Positions 39,487 through 52,300 of a stretch of DNA of 64,000 bases are shown here, one piece after another. Position numbers and translations under genes: made by a program. Numbering within the stretch: position 1 is the stretch's first letter; each line of letters opens with the position of its first letter. This stretch comes from Amia ocellicauda (taxonomy: Eukaryota; Chordata; Actinopteri; Amiiformes; Amiidae). The notes under the pieces were generated by a model that ran no database searches, was not told where the DNA came from, and worked only from the letters and a program-made list of their open reading frames with translations. The stretch lies in assembly GCF_036373705.1 (NCBI RefSeq), contig NC_089861.1, positions 532,501 to 596,500 on the forward strand, read 5' to 3'.

Positions 39487-39582
39487 CAGGTGTCTTTTAT
39501 ACAGGTAACGAGCTGAGATTAGGAGCACTCTCTTAAATGGACTCTCCTAATCTCAGCTCGTTACCTGTATAAAAGACACCTG
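39487..39582. repeat. Perfect 39-base hairpin inside the Tc1 element
   Basis: Bases 39,487-39,525 and 39,544-39,582 are exact reverse complements separated by 18 bases. The repeat lies between the left TIR and the transposase start, and could be a transposase-binding or regulatory structure of this family. Confidence 0.85.
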
Positions 39583-39624
39583 TCCACAGAAGCAATCAAT
39601 CAATCAGATTCCAAACTCTCCACC

Positions 39625-40606
39625 ATGGCCAAGACCAAATGGGCTACAAGACCATCGCCAAGCAGCTTGGTGAGAAGGTGGCAACAGTTGGTGCGATGAT
39701 TCGCAAATGGAAGAAACACAACATAACTGTCAGTCTCCCTCGGTCTGGGGCTCCATGCAAGATCTCACCTCGTGGAGTTTCAATGATCATGAGAACAGTG
39801 AGGAATCAGCCCAGAACTACACAGGAGGATCTTGTTAATGATCTCAAGGCAGCTGGGACCATAGTCACCAAGAAAACAATTGGTAACACACTACGCCGTG
39901 AAGCACTGTAATCCTGCAGCGCCTGCAAGGTCCCCCTGCTCAAGAAAGCACATGTACAGGCCCGTCTGAAGTTTGCCAATGAACATCTGAATGATTCAGA
40001 GGAGAACTGGGTGAAAGTGTTGTGGTCAGATGAGACCAAAATCGAGCTCTTTGGCATCAACCCAACTCGCCGTGTTTAGAGGAGGAGGAATAACCCCAAG
40101 AACACCATCCCCACCGTCAAACATGGAGGTGGAAACATTATGCTTTGGGGGTGTTTTTCTGCTAAGGGGACAGGACAACTGCACCGCATCAAAGGGACGA
40201 TGGACGGGGACATGTACCATCAAATCTTGGGTGAGAACCTCCTTTCCTCAGCCAGGGCATTGGAAATGGGTCGTGGATGGATATTCCAGCATGACAATGA
40301 CCCAAAACACACAGTCAAGGCAACAAAGGAGTGGCTCAAGAAGAAGCACATTAAGGTCCTGGAGTGGCCTAGCCAGTCTCCAGACCTTAATCCCATAGAA
40401 AATCTGTGGAGGGAGCTGAAGGTTCGAGTTGCCAAACGTCAGCCTCGAAACCTTAATGACTTGGAGAGGATCTGCAAAGAGGAGTGGGACAAAATCCCTC
40501 CTGAGATGTGTGCAAACCTGGTGGCCAACTACAAGAAACATCTGACCTCTGATTGCCAACAAGGGTTTTGCCACCAAGTACTAAGTCGAAGGGGTCAAAT
40601 ACTTAT
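39625..40606 (+). pseudogene. Tc1-like transposase pseudogene
   Basis: ATG at 39,625 gives MAKTK and then a deletion that removes part of the first helix-turn-helix and shifts the frame. The main frame resumes at 39,639 ([13 protein letters not shown]). The catalytic triad neighbourhoods are present: VLWSDETKIELF (about 40,017-40,052), [10 protein letters not shown] (about 40,286-40,315) and [11 protein letters not shown] (about 40,377-40,410). Two in-frame stops (TAA 39,909 and TAG 40,077) and a frameshift near 40,549, just before the usual C-terminal GFATKY, make it inactive. Confidence 0.9.
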
Positions 40607-40890
40607 TTCCCTCATTAACATGCAAATCAATGTATAACTTTTTTGAAATGTGTTTTTCTGGATATTTTTGTTGTTATTCTGTCTCTCACTGTTAAAATAC
40701 ACCTACCATTAAAATTATAGACTGATCATTTCTTTGTCAGTGGGCAAATGTACAAAATCAGCTGGGGATCAAAGACTTTTATCCCTCACTGTAAGAGTGT
40801 TGGGCTGTGGCTCACTGTTAATCCAACACACTTACTTATAATGTGTATTTATCTATGTACATGTGTGTTTGTATGTATTCATGTACAGTA

Positions 40891-40995
40891 TATACAGTTA
40901 GGTCCATAAATATTTGGACAGTGACACAATTGACTTTGTCAAAGTCAACAATCAACTGTATGTATGTATGTAGGTATGTATGTATGTATGTATGC
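40891..40995 (+). repeat. Solo Tc1-type TIR fragment and (TATG)n tract
   Basis: ACAGTTAGGTCCATAAATAT followed by TTGGACAGTGACAC (40,894-40,927) matches the terminal repeat of a common fish Tc1 family. No partner end or transposase is present. A (TATG)n microsatellite follows at about 40,958-40,995. Confidence 0.6.
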
Positions 40996-41628
40996 ATGTA
41001 GTCATGCAATCATTCTAAACTGCGTTCATATCAGTCCTTATATCGGCTGAACAGCCCCAGTTCTTTCCTCTGCCTGTCGACAGCTTCCCATCAAATCATC
41101 TTCACAGCACGACAGGACCATCCTGCACTCAATGTTATCTGAAGGTCAGCACAGGATACACCTGTTGTGAGCTAATTCAGTGATGCTGTCTCTGCTTCTA
41201 GTGTACTTGAACTCTTGTATGTGAGACAGTGAGATAATCGTTTAACATTAAGCATTTTAATAAATTCCCGTCAGACCACTGTTCCCACAAGATGATTAAG
41301 TGATGTATTTATTTACAATAGTTTGAAACATGGTTCAGTCAGCATGGTATGTGTGGTTTGATCAAGTGATGCTACGGTTTTGATATATGGTGCCTTCAAA
41401 AATTGTACCAAGGAAATTACAAGGGTAGAATGTATTATGGATTACCAAATCTGACATCAGATAGGGACCTATTCCATCAACATATAGGGACATAATGATC
41501 ATTGTCCGACGCAGACTCAGCAGAGAGATGTGACTGTGTCTTTAACAGGACGAATTAAAGAGATGGGGCTGTTGTTGCAGACAAAAGTGCTCAATGCAAT
41601 GGTAAATGCAAGTAGCCATGTTTCTGTG
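40996..41628. other. Unique intergenic sequence before the large array
   Basis: About 630 bases of ordinary intergenic DNA. No gene or repeat is recognised, and the array begins at its right edge. Confidence 0.5.
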
Positions 41629-43315
41629 TGGTGTTTCTGTGCAATGTTGGTGCGGTGTTGGTGTGTGCTGCTGTGTGTTGTGTGGTGTTGGTGTGTGCTG
41701 CTGTGTGTTTGTGTGTGCTGTTGTGTGCTGCTGTGTCCTGCTGTGTGTTGGTGTGTGCTGTTGTGTGCTGCTGTGTCCTGCTGTGTGTTGGTGTGTGCTG
41801 CTGTGTGCTGTTGGTGTGTGTTGGAGTGGTGTTGGTGTGGTGCTGCTGTGTGTTGGTGTGTGTTGGTGTGTGTTGGTGTGTGCTGCTGTGTGCTGGTGTG
41901 TGTTGGTGTGTGCTGCTGTGTGTTGGTGTGGTGTTGGTGTGTGCTGCTGTGTGTTAGTGTGTGCTGCTGTGTGTTGGTGTGGTGTTGGTGTGTGCTGCTG
42001 TGTGCTGGTGTGTGTTGGTGTGGTGCTGCTGTGTGCTGTTGGTGTGTGCTGCTGTGTGTTGGTGTGGTGTTGGTGTGTGCTGCTGTGTGCTGCTGTGTGT
42101 TGGTCTGTGCTGCTGTGTGCTGCGTGTTGATTTGTGCTGCTGTGTGTTAGTGTGGTGTTGGTCTGTGCTGCTGTGTGTTGGTGTGTGTTGGTGTGGTGTT
42201 GGTGTTTGTTGGTGTGGTGTTGGTCTGTGCTGCTGTGTGTTGGTGTGGTGCTGCTGTGCATTGGTGTGTGCTGCTGTGTGCTGTTGGTGTGTGTTGATGT
42301 GGTGTTGGTGTGTGCTGCTGTGTGGTGCCGTGTGTTGGTCTGTGCTGCTGTGTGTTGGTGTGGTGTTGGTGTGTGCTGCTGTGTGTTGGTGTGTGCTGCT
42401 GTGTGCTGTTGGTATGTGCTGCTGTGTGCTGTTGGTGTGTGCTGCTGTGTGTTGGTGTGTGCTGCTGTGTGCTGTTGGTATGTGCTGCTGTGTGTTGGTG
42501 TGTGCCGCTGTGTGCTGTTGGTGTGTGCTGCTGTGTGTTGGTCTGTGTTGGTCTGTGCTGCTGTGTGTTGGTGTGGTGTTGGTGTGTGATGGTGTGGTGT
42601 TGGTGTGTGCTGCTGTGTGTTGGTGTGGTGTTGGTGTGTGCTGCTGTGTGTTGGTGTGTGCTGTTGTGTGTTAGTGTGTGCTGTTGTGTGTTTGTGTGCT
42701 GCTGTGTGCTGCAGTGTGTTGGTGTATACTTCTGTGTGCTGCTGTGTGTTGGTGTGGTGTTGGTGTGTGCTGTTGGTCTGTGTTGGTGTGGTGTTGGTGT
42801 GTGCTGCTGTGTGCTGTTGATGTGTGCTGCTGTGTGTTGGTGTGTGCAGCTGTGTGCTGTTGGTATGTGCTGCTGTGTGTTGGTCTGTGCTGCTGTGTGT
42901 TGGTGTGGTGTTGGTGTGTGTTGGTGTGGTGTTGGTGTGTGCTGCTGTGTGTTGGTGTGGTGTTGGTGTGTGCTGCTGTGTGTTAGTGTGTGCTGTTGTG
43001 TGTTTGTGTGCTGCTGTGTGCTGCTGTGTGTTGGTGTGGTGTTGGTGTGTGCTGTTGGTCTGTGTTGGTGTGGTGTTGGTGTGTGCTGCTGTGTGCTGTT
43101 GGTGTGTGCTGCTGTGTGTTGGTGTGTGCTGCTGTGTGCTGTTGGTGTGTGTTGGTGTGTGCTGGTGTGTGTTGGTGTGTGCTGCTGTGTGTTGGTGTGG
43201 TGTTGGTGTGTGCTGCTGTGTGTTAGTGTGTGCTGCTGTGTGTTGGTGTGGTGTTGGTGTGTGCTGCTGTGTGTTGGTGTGGTGTTGGTGTGTGCTGCTG
43301 TGTGTTTGTGTGTGC
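41629..43315. repeat. Array block A: TGCTGCTGTGTGTTGG-type units
   Basis: The left block is dominated by GTGCTGCTGTGTGTTGGTG and GGTGTGGTGTTGG modules. The TTGTTGTGG module that dominates the next block is absent. A few A-containing variants occur (GTTAGTG, GTTGATG, GGTATG). Confidence 0.8.
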
Positions 43316-46300
43316 TGTTGTGCTGTTGGTGTGTGTTGTTGTGGTGTTGGTGTGTGTTGTTGTGGTGTTGGTGTGTGCTGCTCTGTACTGCTGTGTGCTG
43401 TTGGTGTGTGTTGTTGTGGTGTTGGTGTGTGTTGTTGTGGTGTTGGTGTGTGCTGCTCTGTGCTGCTGTGTGCTGTTGGTGTGTGTTGTTGTGGTGTTGG
43501 TGTGTGTTGTTGTGCTGCTGTGTGCTGTTGGTGTGTGTTGTTGTGGTGTTGGTGTGTGTTGTTGTGGTGTTGGTGTGTGCTGCTCTGTGCTGCTGTGTGC
43601 TGTTGGTGTGTGTTGTTGTGGTGTTGGTGTGTGTTGTTGTGCTGCTGTGTGCTGTTGGTGTGTGTTGTTGTGGTGTTGGTGTGTGTTGTTGTGGTGTTGG
43701 TGTGTGCTGCTCTGTGCTGCTGTGTGCTGTTGGTGTGTGTTGTTGTGGTGTTGGTGTGTGTTGTTGAGGTGTTGGTGTGTGCTGTTGGTGTGTGTTGTTG
43801 TGGTGTTGGTGTGTGTTGATGTGGTGTTGGTGTGTGCTGCTGTGTGCTGTTGGTGTGTGTTGTTGTGGTGTTGGTGTGTGCTGCTGTGTGCTGTTGGTGT
43901 GTGCTGTTGGTGTATGTTGTTGTGGTGTTGGTGTGTGTTGTTGTGGTGTTGGTGTGTGTTGTTGTGGTGTTGGTGTGTGTTGTTGTGGTGTTGGTGTGTG
44001 CTGTTGGTGTGTGTTGTTGTGGTGTTGGTGTGTGTTGTTGTGGTGTTGGTGTGGTGTTGGTGTGTGTTGTTGTGGTGTTGGTGTGTGTTGTTGTGGTGTT
44101 GGTGTGTGCTGTTGGTGTTTGATGTTGTGCTGTTGGAGTGTGCAGCTCTGTGCTGCTGTGTGCTGTTGGTGTGTGTTGTTGTGGTGTTGGTGTGTGTTGT
44201 TGTGGTGTTGTTGTGTGCTGCTCTGTGCTGCTGTGTGCTGTTGGTGTGTGTTGGTGTGTGTTGTTGTGGTGTTGGTGTGTGTTGTTGTGCTGTTGGTGTG
44301 TGTTGTTGTGGTGTTGGTGTGTGCTGCTCTGTGCTGCTGTGTGCTGTTGGTGTGTGTTGGTGTGTGTTGTTGTGGTGTTGGTGTGTGCTGCTCTGTGCTG
44401 TTGGTGTGTGTTGTTGTGCTGTTGGTGTGTGTTGTTGTGCTGTTAGTGTGTGTTGTTGTGGTGTTGGTGTGTGCTGCTCTGTGCTGCTGTGTGCTGTTGG
44501 TGTGTGTTGGTGTGGTGTTGGTGTGTGTTGTTGTGGTGTTGGTGTGTGCTGCTCTGTGCTGCTGTGTGCTGTTGGTGTGTGTTGTTGTGGTGTTGGTGTG
44601 TGTTGTTGTGCTGCTGTGTGCTGTTGGTGTGTGTTGTTGTGGTGTTGGTGTGTGCTGCTCTGTGCTGCTGTGTGCTGTTGGTGTGTGTTGTTGTGGTGTT
44701 GGTGTGTGTTGTTGAGGTGTTGGTGTGTGCTGTTGGTGTGTGTTGTTGTGGTGTTGGTGTGTGTTGTTGTGGTGTTGGTGTGTGCTGCTGTGTGCTGTTG
44801 GTGTGTGTTGTTGTGGTGTTGGTGTGTGCTGCTCTGTGCTGCTGTGTGATGTTGGTGTGTGCTGTTGGTGTATGTTGTTGTGGTGTTGGTGTGTGTTGTT
44901 GTGCTGCTGTGTGCTGTTGGTGTGTGTTGTTGTGGTGTTGGTGTGTGTTTTTGTGGTGTTGGTGTGTGCTGCTCTGTGCTGCTGTGTGCTGTTGGTGTGT
45001 GTTGTTGTGGTGTTGGTGTGTGCTGCTCTGTGCTGCTGTGTGCTGTTGGAGTGTGTTGTTGGTGTGGTGTTGGTGTGGTGTTGGTGTGTGTTGTTGTGGT
45101 GTTGGTGTGTGTTGTTGTGGTGTTGGTGTGTGCTGTTGGTGGGTGTTGTTGTGGTGTTGGTGTGTGCTGCTCTGTGCTGCTGTGTGCTGTTGGTGTGTGT
45201 TGTTGTGCTGTTGGTGTGTGTTGTTGTGCTGTTGGTGTGTGTTGTTGTGGTGTTGGTTTGTGCTGCTCTGTGCTGCTGTGTGCTGTTGGTGTGTGTTGTT
45301 GTGGTGTTGGTGTGTGTTGTTGTGGTGTTGGTGTGTGCTGCTCTGTGCTGCTGTGTGCTGTTGGTGTGTGTTGTTGTGGTGTTGGTGTGTGTTGTTGTGG
45401 TGTTGGTGTGTGTTGTTGTGGTGTTGGTGTGTGTTGTTGTGGTGTTGGTGTGTTGTTGGTGTGTGTTGTTGTGGTGTTGGTGTGTGTTGTTGTGGTGTTG
45501 GTGTGGTGTTGGTGTGTGTTGTTGTGGTGTTGGTGTGTGTTGTTGTGGTGTTGGTGTGTGCTGTTGGTGTTTGTTGTTGTGCTGTTGGAGTGTGCAGCTC
45601 TGTGCTGCTGTGTGCTGTTGGTGTGTGTTGTTGTGGTGTTGGTGTGTGTTGTTGTGGTGTTGTTGTGTGCTGCTCTGTGCTGCTGTGTGCTGTTGGTGTG
45701 TGTTGGTGTGTGTTGTTGTGGTGTTGGTGTGTGTTGTTGTGCTGTTGGTGTGTGTTGTTGTAGTGTTGGTGTGTGCTGCTCTGTGCTGCTGTGTGCTGTT
45801 GGTGTGTGTTGGTGTGTGTTGTTGTGGTGTTGGTGTGTGCTGCTCTGTGCTGTTGGTGTGTGTTGTTGTGCTGTTGGTGTGTGTTGTTGTGCTGTTAGTG
45901 TGTGTTGTTGTGGTGTTGGTGTGTGCTGCTCTGTGCTGCTGTGTGCTGTTGGTGTGTGTTGGTGTGGTGTTGGTGTGTGTTGTTGTGGTGTTGGTGTGTG
46001 CTGCTCTGTGCTGCTGTGTGCTGTTGGTGTGTGTTGTTGTGGTGTTGGTGTGTGTTGTTGTGCTGCTGTGTGCTGTTGGTGTGTGTTGTTGTGGTGTTGG
46101 TGTGTGCTGCTCTTTGCTGCTGTGTGCTGTTGGTGTGTGTTGTTGTGGTGTTGGTGTGTGTTGTTGAGGTGTTGGTGTGTGCTGTTGGTGTGTGTTGTTG
46201 TGGTGTTGGTGTGTGTTGTTGTGGTGTTGGTGTGTGTTGTTGTGGTGTTGGTGTGTGCTGTTGGTGTTTGTTGTTGTGCTGTTGGAGTGTGCAGCTCTGT

Positions 46301-49300
46301 GCTGCTGTGTGCTGTTGGTGTGTGTTGTTGTGGTGTTGGTGTGTGTTGTTGTGGTGTTGTGTGCTGCTCTGTGCTGCTGTGTGCTGTTGGTGTGTGTTGT
46401 TGTGGTGTTGGTGTGTGTTGTTGTGCTGTTGGTGTGTGTTGTTGTGGTGTTGGTGTGTGTTGTTGTGGTGTTGGTGTGTGCTGCTCTGTGCTGCTGTGTG
46501 CTGTTGGTGTGTGTTGGTGTGTGTTGTTGTGGTGTTGGTGTGTGCTGCTCTGTGCTGTTGGTGTGTGTTGTTGTGCTGTTGGTGTGTGTTGTTATGCTGT
46601 TGGTGTGTGTTGTTGTGGTGTTGGTGTGTGCTGCTCTGTGCTGCTGTGTGCTGTTGGTGTGTGTTGGTGTGGTGTTGGTGTGTGTTGTTGTGGTGTTGGT
46701 GTGTGCTGCTCTGTGCTGCTGTGTGCTGTTGGTGTGTGTTGTTGTGGTGTTGGTGTGTGTTGTTGTGCTGCTGTGTGCTGTTGGTGTGTGTTGTTGTGGT
46801 GTTGGTGTGTGTTGTGGTGTTGGTGTGTGCTGCTCTGTGCTGCTGTGTGCTGTTGGTGTGTGTTGTTGTGGTGTTGGTGTGTGTTGTTGAGGTGTTGGTG
46901 TGTGCTGTTGGTGTGTGTTGTTGTGGTGTTGGTGTGTGTTGATGTGGTGTTGGTGTGTGCTGCTGTGTGCTGTTGGTGTGTGTTGTTGTGGTGTTGGTGT
47001 GTGCTGCTCTGTGCTGCTGTGTGCTGTTGGTTTGTGCTGTTGGTGTATGTTGTTGTGGTGTTGGTGTGTGTTGTTGTGGTGTTGGTGTGTGCTGTTGGTG
47101 TGTGTTGTTGTGGTGTTGGTGTGTGCTGCTCTGTGCTGCTGTGTGCTTTTGGTGTGTGTTGTTGTGGTGTTGGTGTGTTGGTGTGTGTTGTTGTGGTGTT
47201 GTTGTGGTGTTGGTGTGGTGTTGGTGTGTGTTGTTGTGGTGTTGGTGTGTGTTGTTGTGGTGTTGGTGTGTGCTGTTGGTGTGTGTTGTTGTGCTGTTGG
47301 AGTGTGCTGCTCTGTGCTGCTGTGTGCTGTTGGTGTGTGTTGTTGTGGTGTTGGTGTGTGTTGTTGTGGTGTTGGTGTGTGTTGTTGTGGTGTTGTTGTG
47401 TGCTGCTCTGTGCTGCTGTGTGCTGTTGGTGTGTGTTGTTGTGGTGTTGGTGTGTGCTGTTGTGGTGTTGGTGTGTGCTGTTGTGGTGTTGGTGTGTGCT
47501 GTTGGTGTGTGTTGTTGTGGTGTTGGTGTGTGTTGTTTTGGTGTTGGTGTGGTCTTGGTGTGTGTTGTTGTGGTGTTGGTGTGTGTTGTTGTGGTGTTGG
47601 TGTGTGCTGTTGGTGTTTGTTGTTGTGCTGTTGGAGTGTGCAGCTCTGTGCTGCTGTGTGCTGTTGGTGTGTGGTGTTGTGGTGTTGGTGTGTGTTGTTG
47701 TGGTGTTGGTGTGTGCTGCTCTGTGCTGTTGGTGTGTGTTGTTGTGCTGTTGGTGTGTGCTGTTGTGCTGTTAGTGTGTGTTGTTGTGGTGTTGGTGTGT
47801 GCTGCTCTGTGCTGCTGTGTGCTGTTGGTGTGTGTTGGTGTGGTGTTGGTGTGTGTTGTTGTGGTGTTGGTGTGTGCTGCTCTGTGCTGCTGTGTGCTGT
47901 TGGTGTGTGTTGTTGTGGTGTTGGTGTGTGTTGTTGTGCTGCTGTGTGCTGTTGGTGTGTGTTGTTGTGGTGTTGGTGTGTGCTGCTCTGTGCTGCTGTG
48001 TGCTGTTGGTGTGTGTTGTTGTGGTGTTGGTGTGTGTTGTTGAGGTGTTGGTGTGTGCTGTTGGTGTGTGTTGTTGTGGTGTTGGTGTGTGTTGTTGTGG
48101 TGTTGGTGTGTGCTGCTGTGTGCTGTTGGTGTGTGTTGTTGTGGTGTTGTTGTGTGCTGCTCTGTGCTGCTGTGTGCTGTTGGTGTGTGTTGTTGTGGTG
48201 TTGGTGTGTGTTGTTGTGCTGTTGGTATGTGTTGTTGTGGTGTTGGTGTGTGTTGTTGTGGTGTTGGTGTGTGCTGCTCTGTGCTGCTGTGTGCTGTTGG
48301 TGTGTGTTGGTGTGTGTTGTTGTGGTGTTGGTGTGTGCTGCTCTGTGCTGTTGGTGTGTGTTGTTGTGGTGTTGGTGTGTGCTGCTCTGTGCTGCTGTGT
48401 GCTGTTGGTGTGTGTTGGTGTGGTGTTGGTGTGTGTTGTTGTGGTGTTGGTGTGTGCTGCTCTGTGCTGCTGTGTGCTGTTGGTGTGTGTTGTTGTGGTG
48501 TTGGTGTGTGTTGCTGTGCTGCTGTGTGCTGTTGGTGTGTGTTGTTGTGGTGTTGGTGTGTGTTGTGGTGTTGGTGTGTGCTGCTCTGTGCTGCTGTGTG
48601 CTGTTGGTGTGTGTTGTTGTGGTGTTGGTGTGTGTTGTTGAGGTGTTGGTGTGTGCTGTTGGTGTGTGTTGATGTGGTGTTGGTGTGTGTTGTTGTGGTG
48701 TTGGTGTGTGCTGCTCTGTGCTGCTGTGTGCTGTTGGTGTGTGTTGTTGAGGTGTTGGTGTGTGCTGTTGGTGTGTGTTGTTGTGGTGTTGGTGTGTGTT
48801 GATGTGGTGTTGGTGTGTGCTGCTGTGTGCTGTTGGTGTGTGTTGTTGTGGTGTTGGTGTGTGCTGCTCTGTGCTGCTGTGTGCTGTTGGTTTGTGCTGT
48901 TGGTGTATGTTGTTGTGGTGTTGGTGTGTGTTGTTGTGGTGTTGGTGTGTGCTGTTGGTGTGTGTTGTTGTGGTGTTGGTGTGTGCTGCTCTGTGCTGCT
49001 GTGTGCTGTTGGTGTGTGTTGTTGTGGTGTTGGTGTGTTGGTGTGTGTTGTTGTGGTGTTGTTGTGGTGTTGGTGTGGTGTTGGTGTGTGTTGTTGTGGT
49101 GTTGGTGTGTGTTGTTGTGGTGTTGGTGTGTGCTGTTGGTGTGTGTTGTTGTGCTGTTGGAGTGTGCTGCTCTGTGCTGCTGTGTGCTGTTGGTGTGTGT
49201 TGTTGTGGTGTTGGTGTGTGTTGTTGTGGTGTTGTTGTGTGCTGCTCTGTGCTGCTGTGTGCTGTTGGTGTGTGTTGTTGTGGTGTTGGTGTGTGCTGTT

Positions 49301-52300
49301 GTGGTGTTGGTGTGTGCTGTTGGTGTGTGTTGTTGTGGTGTTGGTGTGGTGTTGGTGTGTGTTGTTGTGGTGTTGGTGTGTGTTGTTGTGGTGTTGGTGT
49401 GTGCTGTTGGTGTTTGTTGTTGTGCTGTTGGAGTGTGCAGCTCTGTGCTGCTGTGTGCTGTTGGTGTGTGTTGTTGTGGTGTTGGTGTGTGTTGTTGTGG
49501 TGTTGTTGTGTGCTGCTCTGTGCTGCTGTGTGCTGTTGGTGTGTGTTGTTGTGGTGTTGGTGTGTGTTGTTGTGCTGTTGGTGTGTGTTGTTGTGGTGTT
49601 GGTGTGTGTTGTTGTGGTGTTGGTGTGTGCTGCTCTGTGCTGCTGTGTGCTGTTGGTGTGTGTTGGTGTGTGTTGTTGTGGTGTTGGTGTGTGCTGCTCT
49701 GTGCTGTTGGTGTGTGTTGTTGTGCTGTTGGTGTGTGTTGTTGTGCTGTTGGTGTGTGCTGCTCTGTGCTGCTGTGTGCTGTTGGTGTGTGTTGGTGTGG
49801 TGTTGGTGTGTGTTGTTGTGGTGTTGGTGTGTGCTGCTCTGTGCTGCTGTGTGCTGTTGGTGTGTGTTGTTGTGGTGTTGGTGTGTGTTGTTGTGCTGCT
49901 GTGTGCTGTTGGTGTGTGTTGTTGTGGTGTTGGTGTGTGCTGCTCTGTGCTGCTGTGTGCTGTTGGTGTGTGTTGTTGAGGTGTTGGTGTGTGCTGTTGG
50001 TGTGTGTTGTTGTGGTGTTGGTGTGTGTTGATGTGGTGTTGGTGTGTGCTGCTGTGTGCTGTTGGTGTGTGTTGTTGTGGTGTTGGTGTGTGCTGCTCTG
50101 TGCTGCTGTGTGCTGTTGGTTTGTGCTGTTGGTGTATGTTGTTGTGGTGTTGGTGTGTGTTGTTGTGGTGTTGGTGTGTGCTGTTGGTGTGTGTTCTTGT
50201 GGTGTTGGTGTGTGCTGCTCTGTGCTGCTGTGTGCTGTTGGTGTGTGTTGTTGTGGTGTTGGTGTGTTGGTATGTGGTGTTGTGGTGTTGGTGTGGTGTT
50301 GGTGTGGTGTTGGTGTGTGTTGTTGTGGTGTTGGTGTGTGTTGTTGGTGTGTGTTGTTGTGCTGTTGGAGTGTGCTGCTCTGTGCTGCTGTGTGCTGTTG
50401 GTGTGTGTTGTTGTGGTGTTGGTGTGTGTTGTTGTGGTGTTGGTGTGTGCTGCTCTGTGCTGCTGTGTGCTGTTGGTGTGTGTTGTTGTGCTGTTGGTGT
50501 GTGTTGTTGTGCTGTTGGTGTGTGTTGTTGTGGTGTTGGTGTGTGCTGCTCTGTGCTGTTGGTGTGTGTTGTTGTGCTGTTGGTGTGTGATGTTGTGGTG
50601 TTGGTGTGTGCTGCTCTGTGCTGCTGTGTGCTGTTGGTGTGTGTTGTTGTGGTGTTGGTGTGTGTTGTTGTGCTGCTGTGTGCTGTTGGTGTGTGTTGTT
50701 GTGGTGTTGGTGTGTGTTTTTGTGGTGTTGGTGTGTGCTGCTCTGTGCTGCTGTGTGCTGTTGGTGTGTGTTGTTGTGGTGTTGGTGTGTGCTGCTCTGT
50801 GCTGCTGTGTGCTGTTGGTGTGTGTTGTTGGTGTGTGTTGTTGTGGTGTTGGTGTGTGTTGTTGTGGTGTTGGTGTGTGTTGTTGTGGTGTTGGTGTGTG
50901 CTGTTGGTGGGTGTTGTTGTGGTGTTGGTGTGTGCTGCTCTGTGCTGCTGTGTGCTGTTGGTGTGTGTTGTTGTGCTGTTGGTGTGTGTTGTTGTGGTGT
51001 TGGTTTGTGCTGCTCTGTGCTGCTGTGTGCTGTTGGTGTGTGTTGTTGTGGTGTTGGTGTGTGCTGTTGTGGTGTTGGTGTGTGCTGTTGGTGTGTGTTG
51101 TTGTGGTGTTGGTGTGTGTTGTTGTGGTGTTGTTGTGGTGCTGCTCTGTGCTGCTGTGTGCTGTTGGTGTGTGTTGTTGTGGTGTTGGTGTGTTGGTGTG
51201 TGTTGTTGTGGTGTTGTTGTGGTGTTGGTGTGGTGTTGGTGTGTGTTGTTGTGGTGTTGGTGTGTGTTGTTGTGGTGTTGGTGTGTGCTGCTCTGTGCTG
51301 CTGTGTGCTGTTGGTTTGTGCTGTTGGTGTATGTTGTTGTGGTGTTGGTGTGTGTTGTTGTGGTGTTGGTGTGTGCTGTTGGTGTGTGTTGTTGTGGTGT
51401 TGGTGTGTGCTGCTCTGTGCTGCTGTGTGCTGTTGGTGTGTGTTGTTGTGGTGTTGGTGTGTTGGTGTGTGTTGTTGTGGTGTTGGTGTGGTGTTGGTGT
51501 GTGTTGTTGTGGTGTTGGTGTGTGTTGTTGTGGTGTTGGTGTGTGCTGTTGGTGTGTGTTGTTGTGCTGTTGGAGTGTGCTGCTCTGTGCTGCTGTGTGC
51601 TGTTGGTGTGTGTTGTTGTGGTGTTGGTGTGTGTTGTTGTGGTGTTGGTGTGTGTTGTTGTGGTGTTGTTGTGTGCTGCTCTGTGCTGCTGTGTGCTGTT
51701 GGTGTGTGTTGTTGTGGTGTTGGTGTGTGCTGCTCTGTGCTGCTGTGTGCTGTTGGTGTGTGTTGTTGAGGTGTTGGTGTGTGCTGTTGGTGTGTGTTGT
51801 TGTGGTGTTGGTGTGTGTTGATGTGGTGTTGGTGTGTGCTGCTGTGTGCTGTTGGTGTGTGTTGTTGTGGTGTTGGTGTGTGCTGCTCTGTGCTGCTGTG
51901 TGCTGTTGGTTTGTGCTGTTGGTGTATGTTGTTGTGGTGTTGGTGTGTGTTGTTGTGGTGTTGGTGTGTGCTGTTGGTGTGTGTTCTTGTGGTGTTGGTG
52001 TGTGCTGCTCTGTGCTGCTGTGTGCTGTTGGTGTGTGTTGTTGTGGTGTTGGTGTGTTGGTATGTGGTGTTGTGGTGTTGGTGTGGTGTTGGTGTGGTGT
52101 TGGTGTGTGTTGTTGTGGTGTTGGTGTGTGTTGTTGGTGTGTGTTGTTGTGCTGTTGGAGTGTGCTGCTCTGTGCTGCTGTGTGCTGTTGGTGTGTGTTG
52201 TTGTGGTGTTGGTGTGTGTTGTTGTGGTGTTGGTGTGTGCTGCTCTGTGCTGCTGTGTGCTGTTGGTGTGTGTTGTTGTGCTGTTGGTGTGTGTTGTTGT

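Larger units (their letters stand above)
39259..40791 (+). mobile_element. Tc1-like DNA transposon, nearly full length
   Basis: A 1,533-base element with long inverted ends beginning CAGTGAGGGA at 39,259 and ending TCCCTCACTG at 40,791. The inverted similarity extends about 200 bases, including TTGCATGTTAATGAGGGAAA near the inner end. TA duplications are at 39,257-39,258 and 40,792-40,793. The transposase it carries is defective. Confidence 0.92.
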
